Positions 33,582-44,077 are shown, numbered from the stretch's first letter. The stretch: 64,000 bases of DNA from Mycobacterium sp. 852002-40037_SCH5390672 (GCF_001665875.1 NZ_LZTA01000070.1:62001-126000), one strand, 5' to 3'. Translations and numbers: made by a program. Notes: generated by a model from the letters alone, not told the origin.

Positions 33582-35402
33582 CTACTGCGCGAGCCGCTGC
33601 TTGAGCGCATCGAACTCGTCGCGGACACCGGTGGGCAGCTTGTCGCCGACGAACTCGAACCACTCCTCGATCAAGGGCAGTTCCTCGCGCCATTCGGCCG
33701 CGTTGACCGCCAGCGCCTTGTCGACGTCGGCGCTGTCGACGTCCAGACCGTCCAGATCCAGATCGCCGGCCGTCGGCACGATGCCGATCGGGGTGTCCTG
33801 ACCGCCGGCCCGGTGCTCGATGCGGTCCACGATCCACTTGAGCACCCGGCTGTTCTCGCCGAAGCCCGGCCACAGGAAGCCGCCGTCTTCGTCGCGGCGG
33901 AACCAGTTGACGAAGAACACCTTGGGCATCTTGGACTCGTCGGAGTTCTTGCCCAGGTCAATCCAGTGCTGGAAGTAGTCACCGACGTGGTAACCCAGGA
34001 ACGGCAGCATGGCCATCGGGTCGCGGCGCACGGTGCCGACCTTGCCCTCGGCGGCCGCGGTCTGCTCGCTGCCCATGGTGGCTCCCATGAACACGCCGTG
34101 CTGCCAGTCGCGGGCCTGGGTCACCAGCGGCACCGTGGTCTTGCGGCGGGCGCCGAACAAAATGCCCGAGATCGGCACGCCCTGCGGGTCGTCCCACTCC
34201 GGCGCCAGGATCGGGCACTGCGACATCGGGGTGCAGTAGCGGGAGTTGGGGTGGGCGGCCTTCTCGCCGGAGTCGGGCGTCCAGTCGCGGCCCTTCCAGT
34301 CGGTCAGGTGCTCCGGCTCGCCCTCCAGGCCCTCCCACCACACGTCGTTGTCGTCGGTGAGCGCGACGTTGGTGAAGACGGTGTTGCCGCCCTCGATGGT
34401 GCGCATGGCGTTGGGGTTGGACTTCCAGTTGGTGCCGGGTGCGACGCCGAAGAAACCGAACTCGGGGTTGACCGCGTACAGGCGGCCGTCCTTGCCGAAC
34501 CGCATCCAGGCGATGTCGTCACCCAGGGTCTCGGCGCGCCAGCCCGGGATGGTGGGTTGCAGCATGGCCAGGTTGGTCTTGCCGCACGCGGACGGGAACG
34601 CCGCGGCGAAGTAGTAGGCCTTGTTCTCCGGGGAGATGAGCTTGAGGATCAGCATGTGCTCGGCCAGCCAGCCCTCGTCGTGGGCCATCGCCGAGGCGAT
34701 CCGCAGCGAGTAGCACTTCTTGCCCAGCAGCGCGTTGCCGCCGTAACCCGACCCGTAACTCATGATCTCGCGGGTCTCGGGGAAGTGGGTGATGTATTTG
34801 GTGTCGTTGCACGGCCACGGCACGTCTTTTTGGCCCGGCTCCAGCGGCGCGCCCACCGAGTGCATTGCCTTCACGAAGAAGCCGTCGTCCCCGATCTTCT
34901 CCAGCGCGGCCTTGCCCATCCGGGTCATCACCTTCATCGAGATGACGACGTACTCGGAGTCGGTGATCTCCACGCCCAGCTTGGGGTCGTCGGCGCCGAG
35001 CGGCCCCATGCAGAACGGCACCACCCACATGGTGCGTCCTCGCATGCAGCCGCGGTACAACTCGCTCATGGTGGACCGCATCTCGGACGGGTCCATCCAG
35101 TTGTTGGTCGGCCCGGCGTCGATCTGGCGCTCGGAACAGATGAAGGTCCGCGACTCCACCCGCGCCACGTCGGACGGGTCGGACAGCGCCAGGTAGGAGT
35201 TGGGGTGCTTCTTCTCGTTGAGCTTCTTCAACGTGCCGGCCTCGACCAATTGGCCGGCCAGCCGGTTGAACTCCTCGTCGGAGCCGTCAGCGAAAATCAC
35301 CCGGTCGGGCTGGGTGAGTTCGGCGACCTCCTGCACCCATGACAGCAGGCCCGGGTGGTTCGTGGGTGCTGTGTCCAAACCGGGAATGGTCGCTGAGGTC
35401 AT
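33582..35402 (-). CDS. pckA: Phosphoenolpyruvate carboxykinase (GTP)
   Basis: GTP-dependent PEP carboxykinase of 606 aa, which interconverts oxaloacetate + GTP and PEP + GDP + CO2 at the gluconeogenic step used on lipid carbon. The start is ATG 35402 with AGGAG 6 bases upstream, giving exactly the length of Rv0211. The kinase P-loop [27 protein letters not shown] and the metal/nucleotide region [16 protein letters not shown] [17 protein letters not shown] are visible. It is alone in its transcript with a 143-bp leader region upstream. It fits the lipid-degrading context of the window. Confidence 0.96.
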   Translation of the reverse strand: MTSATIPGLDTAPTNHPGLLSWVQEVAELTQPDRVIFADGSDEEFNRLAGQLVEAGTLKKLNEKKHPNSYLALSDPSDVARVESRTFICSERQIDAGPTNNWMDPSEMRSTMSELYRGCMRGRTMWVVPFCMGPLGADDPKLGVEITDSEYVVISMKVMTRMGKAALEKIGDDGFFVKAMHSVGAPLEPGQKDVPWPCNDTKYITHFPETREIMSYGSGYGGNALLGKKCYSLRIASAMAHDEGWLAEHMLILKLISPENKAYYFAAAFPSACGKTNLAMLQPTIPGWRAETLGDDIAWMRFGKDGRLYAVNPEFGFFGVAPGTNWKSNPNAMRTIEGGNTVFTNVALTDDNDVWWEGLEGEPEHLTDWKGRDWTPDSGEKAAHPNSRYCTPMSQCPILAPEWDDPQGVPISGILFGARRKTTVPLVTQARDWQHGVFMGATMGSEQTAAAEGKVGTVRRDPMAMLPFLGYHVGDYFQHWIDLGKNSDESKMPKVFFVNWFRRDEDGGFLWPGFGENSRVLKWIVDRIEHRAGGQDTPIGIVPTAGDLDLDGLDVDSADVDKALAVNAAEWREELPLIEEWFEFVGDKLPTGVRDEFDALKQRLAQ

Positions 35403-35545
35403 CGAACTCTCCTGGATTCTTCTGCGTATCGGGCTGGTGTCGCTCGCTATGCTCTCGCCCACACAATTAAGGAATTGGTGGCGTTAACAACAGGTTATCG
35501 TGAGGACCTTGTCGGGTGAGTCCCGGGCGGGTATAAGCCTTCTCA

Positions 35546-37108
35546 CTACAACGATTCAGAAGATCCAGGCGGGTCGCCATCTTCGCTCCTTGAAGCGGGT
35601 TTATCGGTCTCGTCAGCTTCGGCGTCTGCGGAGTGACTTTCGCCCTCTCGTATACCCGGTTCTCCGAGTTCTGCACGCACCGCCGCCAGTGCCGACGCCA
35701 CCGCCGGCATCTCTCGATCGCGCGCGGCCGCGGCCCGCGCGGCGGCCAGGGCGTGCTCGCGCAGCTCGGTGTCGATGACGCCGACGGACGCCGACACCTG
35801 CGCGTTCTCGGCCTCGTCCTGAGCCAGCAGCGCTTTGCTCAACACCGACTCGGCGACCAGCACGCGGGTGGCGACCAGCTCCTCGACGATCGATTGCAGC
35901 GAGGCCGTCACGTCACCGGCCCAGCGGTCCAGCAGCGCCCGGTCGTGCAGCAGCGCGCGGATGTTGATCACCAGGTAGGTGAGCGCCACCGAGATCGCCA
36001 CGCACGCCAGGGCCGCGGTGACCGACAGCGCGGGGTTCAGCCGCGAGGCCAGGCCGCTCATCAGCCGGCTCAGCGTCAGCGCCACCCCGAGTCCGAACCC
36101 GACGCCCAGCAGGATCAGCAGCCAGGTTTCCTGGCGGCGCGATTTCAGCGGTGGCGGCGAAATGTCGACCGCCGGCAACTGCTCGAGCGGCGGCAGTTCC
36201 ATCGGCACGTCCACGACCTGCGCGACCTCTGCCAGTTGCGTGTCGGTGCCTTCGCTGACCTCGGCGATCACCGCATCCAGCCGCTCGCGGGTGTGCGCCT
36301 CGAAGCCGGACATACCCCGCCGCGACAGACCCGCCGCGTGTTCCTGCAGTTCGGTGCGCACCGACGCGCAGCGGTTACGCGCGGAGTGCGACAGCGCGAC
36401 CCGCGACTGCTGGATCTGACCGCGCAGCGTGATGGTGCGCTCGCTTTTGGCCTGACGCCGCTGCTGCAACGCGGTGCTGCGTTCTTCGCGCAGCGCCTCG
36501 ACCCGGGCCCGCCGGCCGGACCCCTCCACCTCACGGTCAAACCGCTGCGCCACCGTTTGCAGCCGGGATTCCCACGCCCGCAACCTGTTTCGTCGTGCAA
36601 GATCGGGATCGTCGAGTTGCGCCGCGACGGTTTCGACCAGGTCGTCGATGTCCGGGTCGCCGAGGTCGGGCAGGGCCGCCGCACCGACCCAGGGCGCCCG
36701 GCCGTAGCGGGACGCGTGCGCGCCCAACGCTTCTCGGTTGGCGGCGACGATCTCCCGCCAGTTGAGATGGACGTCGATCTTGGACACCACGCCGACGACC
36801 GCATCGGTGTGCTCGGTCGCGGCGTCCAGCAGTGCACAGTCCGAGGGCGTCAGGTTTGCCGCCGCGGACACGACGAACACCACCGCGATCGGCACCTCGC
36901 CGGGCCCCAGGTCCGTCGACTCCACGAATTTGTGCTGCGGTAGCCGCTCCCGCAGCGCATCGGCCACCGCACTGACCCCGGCCATCCAGGGGCCGGTCAC
37001 CAGCACCACGTCGCAGCGCTGAATCGCCGGCGGGTCGAGCCCCGGTCCGGCGGCCGCCACCAGTGCGTCGACCGCGGCGGCGGGGTCGTCGCTCGTTTCG
37101 CCGCTCAC
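35546..37108 (-). CDS. Dynamin-like GTPase relative, membrane-anchored (Rv0210-like)
   Basis: Protein of 520 aa with a bacterial dynamin-like layout. An N-terminal nucleotide-binding-like region shows a degenerate P-loop VTGPWMAGVSAV (no lysine) and a G4-like VVSKIDVHL. A long charged helical region follows (RRARVEALREERSTALQQR). Two close transmembrane helices lie at about residues 326-348 and 359-383, then a second helical arm. It starts at GTG 37108, overlapping the stop of the upstream partner (GTGA). The paired arrangement recalls IniA/IniC or DynA pairs. Membrane remodelling is inference from architecture. Confidence 0.78.
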   Translation of the reverse strand: MSGETSDDPAAAVDALVAAAGPGLDPPAIQRCDVVLVTGPWMAGVSAVADALRERLPQHKFVESTDLGPGEVPIAVVFVVSAAANLTPSDCALLDAATEHTDAVVGVVSKIDVHLNWREIVAANREALGAHASRYGRAPWVGAAALPDLGDPDIDDLVETVAAQLDDPDLARRNRLRAWESRLQTVAQRFDREVEGSGRRARVEALREERSTALQQRRQAKSERTITLRGQIQQSRVALSHSARNRCASVRTELQEHAAGLSRRGMSGFEAHTRERLDAVIAEVSEGTDTQLAEVAQVVDVPMELPPLEQLPAVDISPPPLKSRRQETWLLILLGVGFGLGVALTLSRLMSGLASRLNPALSVTAALACVAISVALTYLVINIRALLHDRALLDRWAGDVTASLQSIVEELVATRVLVAESVLSKALLAQDEAENAQVSASVGVIDTELREHALAAARAAAARDREMPAVASALAAVRAELGEPGIREGESHSADAEADETDKPASRSEDGDPPGSSESL

Positions 37109-38202
37109 CAGGATTCCCCCGGCAGCGACGCGCAGGCCTGGGACCACAGCCGCAGCGATCCCCGGGCGATGTCGGCGCCGCAGGCGCGGTGCAGTTCGCT
37201 GGACGAGGCGCGACTGTAGCGCTGCCAGCGCACCGCCCGCGGCAGGTGTGCGGACGGATCACGGGGCGCGTCGAGGGGCCTTTGGTCGCCCGGGTCCAGC
37301 CCGGCCGCCTCGGCGAGATCCACGGCGGCCGCCATCCGGGCGACCACGGTGTCGTCGTGGGACAGGAACCCGCTGATGCGCTCACCGAGGCTGCCGCCCC
37401 CGGCGGCCAGCGCCTCGAGTTCCGCGACGGCGTCCAGCACCCGCTGGTAGCGCGCCTCGGCGCCCAGTGCCCCGATCCCGGCCACGACGGCGTCGACGCC
37501 ACTCATCCGGTGCAGCAGGGTCAGCACCTGGGCCGGGGTCCGGCCCTGCCGGAACGCGGCGACCGCCAGCGCGGTGCCGAACAGGTCGAGGCTGTCCAGC
37601 AAGCGCCGCCGCACCTCGGTCGGCACCGGGGCGTCGGCGGCTAGGAATCCGGCGAAGGAGCCTTCGAAGCAGGCGCTGCCACCGGGGTGGGCGGCCAGCG
37701 CGGACAGCGCCGTCCACAGCGTGCTGTCCAGGTCGTCGAGGGCGGCCAGCGCAAGCAGACCGGTCATCGGCTTCATGGGCACGCCGATCAGCGCCGAGAG
37801 CTCCGTGCATCTCGCGCGCGCCGCCGCGATGGGCCCATCGCCCCGGCCGGACAGCGAGCCCGCCAGATCGGCCTTGTTCAGCACGGCCAGCACCGGGTGC
37901 CCGGCCGCGGAGATCTCGGCGATAGCCCGGGTGTCCTCGGGCTTGACCACTTCGGTGATCACGTAGACCACCGCGTCGACGTCGCGATCTGTCGGCGGGC
38001 TGTCCACCGCGATGCCCGCCGCGCGTCCCGCGCCGTCCAGTGCGCGGCGCACGGTGCGGCAGCCGACCCCCCGGCGGCCGCGCACCACCACGCGCAGCGG
38101 TGCGGCGGTGCGCTGGGCGATCGCCGTCACATGCGGGTCGACGTGGCCGGCGGCAAACCGCGCCAGCTCGTCGACGAAAGTCTGGTGTCCTTGTCCCCTC
38201 AT
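37105..38202 (-). CDS. GTPase-like partner protein (Rv0209-like)
   Basis: Soluble protein of 365 aa starting at ATG 38202 (MRGQGHQTFVDELARF). A G-domain core is visible: a P-loop position VVRGRRGVGCRTVRRAL lacking the invariant lysine, a beta-strand VDAVVYVITEVVKPEDTRAI in the switch/G3 region, and an intact G4 motif VLNKADLAG. The C-terminal half is helical (RRLLDSLDLFGTALAV). It is translationally coupled to the membrane-bound Rv0210-like protein, so the two probably form a complex. Whether either hydrolyses GTP is doubtful given the missing lysines. Confidence 0.78.
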   Translation of the reverse strand: MRGQGHQTFVDELARFAAGHVDPHVTAIAQRTAAPLRVVVRGRRGVGCRTVRRALDGAGRAAGIAVDSPPTDRDVDAVVYVITEVVKPEDTRAIAEISAAGHPVLAVLNKADLAGSLSGRGDGPIAAARARCTELSALIGVPMKPMTGLLALAALDDLDSTLWTALSALAAHPGGSACFEGSFAGFLAADAPVPTEVRRRLLDSLDLFGTALAVAAFRQGRTPAQVLTLLHRMSGVDAVVAGIGALGAEARYQRVLDAVAELEALAAGGGSLGERISGFLSHDDTVVARMAAAVDLAEAAGLDPGDQRPLDAPRDPSAHLPRAVRWQRYSRASSSELHRACGADIARGSLRLWSQACASLPGESW

Positions 38203-38413
38203 ATCCCGCCTGTCCGGTCCGGATGACCCCATCGCCCGGCCGGCGTCGCCGCTACTGCGTGCAACGCCGGGCCCGAGCGGTCCCACCGAATGGTGGCATC
38301 CACGTCACCAAGAAGCGAGCCACCGTTAATCAGTTACCAGTTGAAGGCAACTGTTGGGTATCAATCCGGACCAGGGGCGGCTACATCCAAGGTTTATAGG
38401 CCACCATGGACAA

Positions 38414-39178
38414 ATGCATGCGCAGCGCGGGGTGGCGATGTCTGCCGACACGCCGACCGGGGACTCGGACCGCCCCGACCAGCGCTATCTGCCGGCCACG
38501 GCATTCCGGGCGCGACGAGCGGCCCTGTCCGATACCCAGCGCCAGACCTGGGAACGGCGCTGGCCCGAACTCGGTCTGTCGATAGGCAACGCAGCCGACG
38601 AACCCGAAAATTGCGAATCCCCGCTTGATCCGGCCGCATGGTTCGGGCGCCAGGCGCCTGTGGTGCTCGAAATCGGTTGCGGCAGCGGCATATCCACGCT
38701 GGCGATGGCCAAGGACGAGCCGGGTATCGACGTGATCGCGGTGGAGGTCTACCGCCGCGGGCTGGCACAGCTGCTGTGTGCGATCGACCGCGACAACGTG
38801 AGCAACATCCGGCTCATCCGCGGCAACGCCGTCGACGTCCTGCAACGCCTCATCGTGCCGGATTCGCTGACCGGTGTCCGCGTCTTCTTTCCCGACCCGT
38901 GGCCGAAGGCCCGGCACCACAAACGCCGGTTTCTGCAGCCGGGCACGATTGGCTTGATAGCCGACCGGCTACTCCGTGGTGGTGTCCTGCACGTCGCGAC
39001 GGACCACGCTGGCTACGCCGAGCACATCGCCGAGGTCGGCGCCCGCGAATCCCGACTGCGCCCGGTCGATCCCGGCAGTGCGCTGCCGATCTCGGTCGTG
39101 CGCCCCACCACCAAGTACGAGACGAAGGCTCAAGAAGCGGGCAGCGTCGTCACCGAATTCATTTGGCTTAGACGATGA
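38414..39178 (+). CDS. trmB: tRNA (guanine-N7)-methyltransferase
   Basis: TrmB of 254 aa, which methylates G46 in the tRNA variable loop using SAM. Motifs: VVLEIGCGSGISTLAMA, VIAVEVYRRGLAQLL and the family signature VFFPDPWPKARHHKRRFLQP, with HVATDHAGYAEHI downstream. ATG 38414 (MHAQRGVAM) is chosen; ATG 38438 is possible and the frame is open further upstream. It is 7 bp upstream of the NYN-domain gene and in the same direction as mmpL3, an order conserved in mycobacteria. Confidence 0.93.
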   Translation: MHAQRGVAMSADTPTGDSDRPDQRYLPATAFRARRAALSDTQRQTWERRWPELGLSIGNAADEPENCESPLDPAAWFGRQAPVVLEIGCGSGISTLAMAKDEPGIDVIAVEVYRRGLAQLLCAIDRDNVSNIRLIRGNAVDVLQRLIVPDSLTGVRVFFPDPWPKARHHKRRFLQPGTIGLIADRLLRGGVLHVATDHAGYAEHIAEVGARESRLRPVDPGSALPISVVRPTTKYETKAQEAGSVVTEFIWLRR

Positions 39179-39185
39179 GTAGGCG

Positions 39186-39905
39186 ATGACTATGAGCCTG
39201 ACCGAAGAGACCGCGGCGGGGGCGGAACCCGTCGCACCGCCGGCGGTGCTCACCGGCGACGCGCTGGGCGGGTTCACTGCACCGGGTGCCCGCGTGTTGC
39301 TGGTGTGGGACGCGCCCAACCTCGACATGGGCTTGGGCTCCATCCTGGGCCGTCGCCCGACAGCTTTGGAACGCCCGCGGTTCGATGCTCTGGGGCGCTG
39401 GTTGTTGGCGCGCACGGCGGAGGTCAGCGCCAGCCGCCCCGGCGTCGTGGTGGAGCCGGAGGCCACCGTCTTCACCAACATCGCGCCGGGCAGCGCCGAC
39501 GTCGTGCGGCCCTGGGTGGATGCGCTCCGTAACGTGGGGTTCGCGGTGTTCGCCAAGCCGAAGATCGACGAGGACAGCGACGTCGACCGTGACATGCTGG
39601 CCCACATCGAACTGCGGCGCACCGAAGGGTTGGCGGCGCTGGTGGTGGCTTCGGCCGACGGTCAGGCGTTTCGTCACCCGCTGGAAGACATCGCACAAAC
39701 CGGGATCAGCGTCCAGGTGATCGGATTTCGCGAACATGCGAGTTGGGCGCTAGCGTCGGATACCTTGGACTTCGTTGATCTGGAGGATATTGCTGGTGTC
39801 TTCCGGGAACCGTTGCCGCGGATCGGCCTAGATTCGCTGCCTGACCAGGGTGCGTGGCTGCAGCCGTTCCGGCCGCTGTCCGCGCTGCTGACCGCGCGTG
39901 TGTGA
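39186..39905 (+). CDS. NYN-domain (PIN-like) putative ribonuclease (Rv0207c-like)
   Basis: Protein of 239 aa with a NYN/PIN-like nuclease fold. Acidic active-site candidates are in VLLVWDAPNLDMGLG (D-x-x-N-x-D), DEDSDVDRDMLAHIE and VVASADGQAFRHPLED. The C-terminal about 60 residues are specific to this mycobacterial group. It starts at ATG 39186 or 39192. It lies between trmB and mmpL3 (49 bp before mmpL3), so it probably shares their transcript. A role in tRNA/RNA processing beside a tRNA methyltransferase is inference. Confidence 0.85.
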   Translation: MTMSLTEETAAGAEPVAPPAVLTGDALGGFTAPGARVLLVWDAPNLDMGLGSILGRRPTALERPRFDALGRWLLARTAEVSASRPGVVVEPEATVFTNIAPGSADVVRPWVDALRNVGFAVFAKPKIDEDSDVDRDMLAHIELRRTEGLAALVVASADGQAFRHPLEDIAQTGISVQVIGFREHASWALASDTLDFVDLEDIAGVFREPLPRIGLDSLPDQGAWLQPFRPLSALLTARV

Positions 39906-39954
39906 CACTGGAAAACCAATGCGCGGGTCGTTGACGATCCAGTAAGGAGCTTGC

Positions 39955-42882
39955 GTGTTCGCCTGGTGGGGTCGAACTGTGTACCGATACCGGTACATCG
40001 TGATCGGGGTCACGGTAGCTCTGTGTCTTCTGGGCGGCGTTTTCGGAATCAGCCTGGGCAAGCATGTTACACAGAGCGGCTTCTACGACGATGGCAGCCA
40101 ATCCGTTAAGGCGTCGGTGCTGGGTGACCAGACCTACGGCCGCGACCGCACCAGCCACATCGTGGCCACCTTCACCGCTCCCAACGGAAAAACCGTCGAT
40201 GACCCGGCGTGGCGGGGCAAAATCGTCGCCGAACTCAACAAGTTCAAAACCGATCATCCCGACCAGGTCGTCGGCTGGGCGGGCTGGCTGGCACTGGCGA
40301 ACCCCGCCGACGCCCCCCCGCTCATCAAGGGGATGGTCAGCGAGGACAAGAAGCACACCTTCGTGTCCATCCCGCTCAAGGGCAACGACGACGACAGCAT
40401 CCTGAACAACTACAAGGCCATCGCGCCTGATCTACAAAAGCTCGACGGCGGCACCGTGCAGCTGGCCGGTCTCGAGCCGATCGCCAATGCCCTGACGGGC
40501 ACCATCGCCACCGACCAGCGCCGCATGGAGGTCCTCGCGGTGCCGCTGGTGGCGGTGGTCCTGTTTTTGGTGTTCGGTGGCGCGGTCGCCGCCGGCCTGC
40601 CGGCCATCGTGGGCGGCCTGAGCATCGCGGGCTCGCTGGGCATCCTGCGGTTGGTCGCCGTGTTCGGGCCGGTGCACTTCTTCGCCCAGCCCGTGGTCTC
40701 GCTGATCGGTCTGGGTATCGCCATCGACTATGGCCTTTTCGTGGTGAGCCGGTTCCGGGAGGAGATAGCCGAGGGCTACGACACCGAGGCCGCGGTGCGA
40801 CGGACCGTGATGACGGCCGGGCGGACCATCATCTTTTCGGCTGTGCTCATCATCGCGTCGAGCGCCAGCCTGCTGGTGTTGCCGCAGGGCTTCGTGCATT
40901 CGCTGACGTACGCCATCTTTGCCGCGGTGGGTCTGGCCGCGTTGCTGTCGATCACGTTCCTGCCGGCCTGCCTGGGCATTCTGGGCCGTCACGTCGACGC
41001 GCTGGGCGTGCGGACGGCGTTCCGGGTGCCGTTCCTGCGCAACTGGAAGGTTTCCCGCGCCTACCTGAACTGGCTGGCCGACCGGTTGCAGAAGACCAAA
41101 ACTCGTGAAGAGGTCGAGGCCGGCTTCTGGGGCAAGCTCGTCAACTGGGTGATGAAGCGGCCGCTGGCATTCGCCATCCCGATCGCCGTCGGCATGATCT
41201 TGCTGGTCATCCCGCTGAGCAACCTGTCGTTCGGCGGCATGAGCGAGAAATACCTGCCGCCGGACAACCCGGTGCGCATGGCGCAGGAGCACTTCGACAA
41301 GCTCTTCCCCGGCTATCGGACCGAGCAGTTGACGCTGGTGATCGAAAGCGCCAACCACAGCAAGGTGACGGACCAACAGGTCGCCGACATCCGCAACAGG
41401 ATTTCCTCGATCGGCGGGTTCACCGACAAGCAGTGGGAGGAGCGGGCCTGCCCCACCATCGCCGGCAACCCCTGCGTCGCCGGCCCGAACGGTACGACGG
41501 TGCCCAAAGACGGCTCGGTGCGGGTGATCCAGAACGGCCTGGTCAACAAGAACGATGCCGCCAAGAAGATCTCCGAACTGCGGGCGGTGAATCCGCCGAA
41601 GGGGCTTAACCTCTATGTCGGCGGCACGCCGGCCCTGGAACAGGACAGCATCCACAGCCTGTTCGACAAGGCTCCGCTGATGCTGGTCCTGTTGCTCAGC
41701 GCCACCATGCTGTTGATGTTCCTGGCGTTCGGATCGGTGGTGTTGCCGATCAAGGCGGCGGTGATGAGCGCATTGACGCTGGGCTCGACGATGGGCATCT
41801 TGACCTGGATCTTCGTCGACGGGCACCTATCGGGCGTGCTGAATTTCACGCCGACCCCACTGATGGTGGTGGTGATCGCGCTGGTCGTCGCCGTCGGTTT
41901 CGGTCTGGCCACCGACTACGAGGTGTTCCTGGTCTCGCGCATGGTCGAAGCGCGCGAACGCGGCATGTCGACGGCGGAAGCCATCCGGATCGGCACCGCG
42001 ACCACCGGGCGCCTGATCACGGCGGCCGCGCTGGTGCTGGCCGTCGTCGCCGGTTCGTTCGTGTTCTCCGACCTGGTGTTGATGAAGTATCTGGCCTTCG
42101 GTCTGATGGCGGCGCTGCTGCTGGACGCCACCGTCGTCCGGATGTTCCTGGTGCCGTCGGTGATGAAGCTGCTCGGCGACGACTGCTGGTGGGCGCCGCG
42201 CTGGGCCCGGCGGCTGCAGAACAAGATCGGGCTGGGCGAGATCGATCTGCCCGACGAGCGCAAGCGGCCCACGCTCGGCGGCCGGCCCGCGCGGCCTCCG
42301 GTGGCGGCCAGCCTCGTCGCCGCGGCACCGCGGCCGCCGCACGACCCCACCCATCCCGGCGCGCTGGAGCCGTCGCGACCCGCGCGGCCGTCGGAGCCGC
42401 GGCCCGCGCAGGAACCGTCGCCGAGTGGCTCGACGATGCGCACCGCGCCGGGCGAAAGCGCGAACACCACGCGCATCCCGGCCCGGCCCAACCAGCCGAC
42501 CGAAGCCAAGACGACGCGCTTCGCCGCGCCGGGCGCACCCGGCCGTGACCGCCCGGCCGACGCGCGTCCCGCCACCAATTCCGCACAGCAGGCCCCGCAG
42601 GCTCCTCAGCGGCCCCCCGCTCCACCTCCGGCAGCGCCACCGTCCGGTGACCAGACGCGGGCGATCCCGGTTCCCGGAAATCGTTCCGACGATGACGGCG
42701 ACACCGCCGAGCCCACCACCGCCCTGCCGGTCACGCGACCCGAAGGCAGCGACCCCAACGCGGCCGCCGAGCAGGTGAACGCGCACGAGCAGGGCGAGAA
42801 CGGCGACCCGGCGCGGCAACGCCGGCGCGCCGGCGGCGGCCTGTCCGCACAGGATCTGCTGCGCCGCGAGGGACGGCTGTAG
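39955..42882 (+). CDS. mmpL3: Trehalose monomycolate transporter MmpL3
   Basis: RND-superfamily inner-membrane flippase of 975 aa that exports trehalose monomycolate using the proton gradient; essential in mycobacteria. Twelve helices in two halves; the proton-relay Asp-Tyr pairs are intact in IGLGIAIDYGLFVVSRF (TM4) and VGFGLATDYEVFLVSRM (TM10). Two periplasmic porter domains follow TM1 and TM7. The C-terminal about 200 residues are a Pro/Ala/Arg-rich cytoplasmic tail (RPARPPVAASLVAAAPRPP ...). The start is GTG 39955 with AAGGAG 5-6 bases upstream. The tail converges on the AI-2E permease gene. Confidence 0.97.
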   Translation: MFAWWGRTVYRYRYIVIGVTVALCLLGGVFGISLGKHVTQSGFYDDGSQSVKASVLGDQTYGRDRTSHIVATFTAPNGKTVDDPAWRGKIVAELNKFKTDHPDQVVGWAGWLALANPADAPPLIKGMVSEDKKHTFVSIPLKGNDDDSILNNYKAIAPDLQKLDGGTVQLAGLEPIANALTGTIATDQRRMEVLAVPLVAVVLFLVFGGAVAAGLPAIVGGLSIAGSLGILRLVAVFGPVHFFAQPVVSLIGLGIAIDYGLFVVSRFREEIAEGYDTEAAVRRTVMTAGRTIIFSAVLIIASSASLLVLPQGFVHSLTYAIFAAVGLAALLSITFLPACLGILGRHVDALGVRTAFRVPFLRNWKVSRAYLNWLADRLQKTKTREEVEAGFWGKLVNWVMKRPLAFAIPIAVGMILLVIPLSNLSFGGMSEKYLPPDNPVRMAQEHFDKLFPGYRTEQLTLVIESANHSKVTDQQVADIRNRISSIGGFTDKQWEERACPTIAGNPCVAGPNGTTVPKDGSVRVIQNGLVNKNDAAKKISELRAVNPPKGLNLYVGGTPALEQDSIHSLFDKAPLMLVLLLSATMLLMFLAFGSVVLPIKAAVMSALTLGSTMGILTWIFVDGHLSGVLNFTPTPLMVVVIALVVAVGFGLATDYEVFLVSRMVEARERGMSTAEAIRIGTATTGRLITAAALVLAVVAGSFVFSDLVLMKYLAFGLMAALLLDATVVRMFLVPSVMKLLGDDCWWAPRWARRLQNKIGLGEIDLPDERKRPTLGGRPARPPVAASLVAAAPRPPHDPTHPGALEPSRPARPSEPRPAQEPSPSGSTMRTAPGESANTTRIPARPNQPTEAKTTRFAAPGAPGRDRPADARPATNSAQQAPQAPQRPPAPPPAAPPSGDQTRAIPVPGNRSDDDGDTAEPTTALPVTRPEGSDPNAAAEQVNAHEQGENGDPARQRRRAGGGLSAQDLLRREGRL

Positions 42883-42937
42883 GCCAGGCGCCCCGGCGCG
42901 CTCATAACGCCACGAAAAGGCTTGACCCGCAGCCGAA

Positions 42938-44077
42938 TCAGCTCTCGGGCTGGTCGGGTTCCGCCTGCAGGATAGCGTTCTTGTCGTCGGCTTCCTCGGT
43001 CTGTTTTTCGGCCTCGGCGGACGGATCAGGCGCCAACAGCACCTGCAGCGCGTTGTTGAGGAACGCGACGGTCGGAACCGCCAGCAGGGCGCCGACGATC
43101 CCGGCGAGCACACCGCCGGTGGAGATGGCGAGCACCACCCCGAGCGGGTGAATCGAGACCGCGCGGCCCATCACCAGCGGTTGCAGCAGATGTGCCTCGA
43201 TTTGGTTGACCGCGATCAGCAGGCCCAGCGTGATCAGCGCGTACACGATGCCCTTGGCCAGCAGTGCGACCACCACGGCCACCAGACCCGAGATCAGGGC
43301 ACCGACCAGCGGGATGAACGCACCCAGGAACACCACCGATGCCAGCGGCAGCGCCAGCGGGATACCCATGATGGCCAGACCCGTGCCGACCCCGGCCGCG
43401 TCGGTCAAGGCCACCAGGAAGGTCGCCCGCACGTACCCGATCAGCGATCCGTAGCCGGCGTTGCCGGCTTCGTGCACCCGGTTACGCACGTGCGACGGAA
43501 TGATCTGCACGACGTACTGCCAGATGTTGCGTCCGCCGTAGAGGAAGAAGATCAGCGTGAACAACACCAGCACCGCCGCCGTGACCAACTCCGTGACCGT
43601 GGCCGCGGTGGAGAGCGCGCCGCTGGTCAGCTTCGCCTGATTGTTGTGCAGCGCTTCGATGGCGGCGTTGCCCGCGCTGTCGATCTGTTCGTTGCGCAGA
43701 TGCGGCGGCCCGTGGATCAGCCAGCGGCGCGTCGACTCGATGCTGTGCGTCACCTGTTCGGTGAGGCCGGGCAAGCCGTCGATGAATTGCAGGATGACGA
43801 ACGCCAGGATCCCGCCCAGGATCGCGAAACCACCCAGCAACACCAGCGCCACCGCGCCACCGCGGGGCAGGCCCCGCTTGTCCAGCCAGTCCACCACCGG
43901 CACCAGCAACGCGCTCAGCAGCAGTGCCACCAGCACCGGAACGACGATGATTTCGAGCTTCTGCACCACCCACAACAGGGCGAGCACGGCGACCAGGATG
44001 ACGAGCAAACGCCACGCCCAGGCTGCGGTCTTGCGGACAAGGGGTTCGACCGAGGCGTCATCGGGGTTTGCTGACAT
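42938..44077 (-). CDS. AI-2E/PerM family permease (Rv0205-like)
   Basis: Integral-membrane protein of 379 aa of the AI-2E exporter/PerM family, with about 8 helices. Conserved segments: [21 protein letters not shown] (TM1-2), [44 protein letters not shown] and [22 protein letters not shown], the family hallmark. The C-terminus is acidic ([16 protein letters not shown]). The transported substrate is unknown in mycobacteria. It starts at ATG 44077, converges on mmpL3 with a 55-bp gap and is divergent from the flippase-like gene. Confidence 0.9.
   Translation of the reverse strand: MSANPDDASVEPLVRKTAAWAWRLLVILVAVLALLWVVQKLEIIVVPVLVALLLSALLVPVVDWLDKRGLPRGGAVALVLLGGFAILGGILAFVILQFIDGLPGLTEQVTHSIESTRRWLIHGPPHLRNEQIDSAGNAAIEALHNNQAKLTSGALSTAATVTELVTAAVLVLFTLIFFLYGGRNIWQYVVQIIPSHVRNRVHEAGNAGYGSLIGYVRATFLVALTDAAGVGTGLAIMGIPLALPLASVVFLGAFIPLVGALISGLVAVVVALLAKGIVYALITLGLLIAVNQIEAHLLQPLVMGRAVSIHPLGVVLAISTGGVLAGIVGALLAVPTVAFLNNALQVLLAPDPSAEAEKQTEEADDKNAILQAEPDQPES

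Noticed and set aside
33558..35342. Open frame of 594 codons on the plus strand across pckA
   Set aside because: It is antisense to pckA, which has full PEPCK motifs and exact length. The plus-strand product is low-information (runs of V, G, H, D, R).
40432..41826. Open frame of 464 codons antisense to mmpL3
   Set aside because: The product is Gln/His/Arg/Asp-rich nonsense; mmpL3 on the plus strand explains the sequence.
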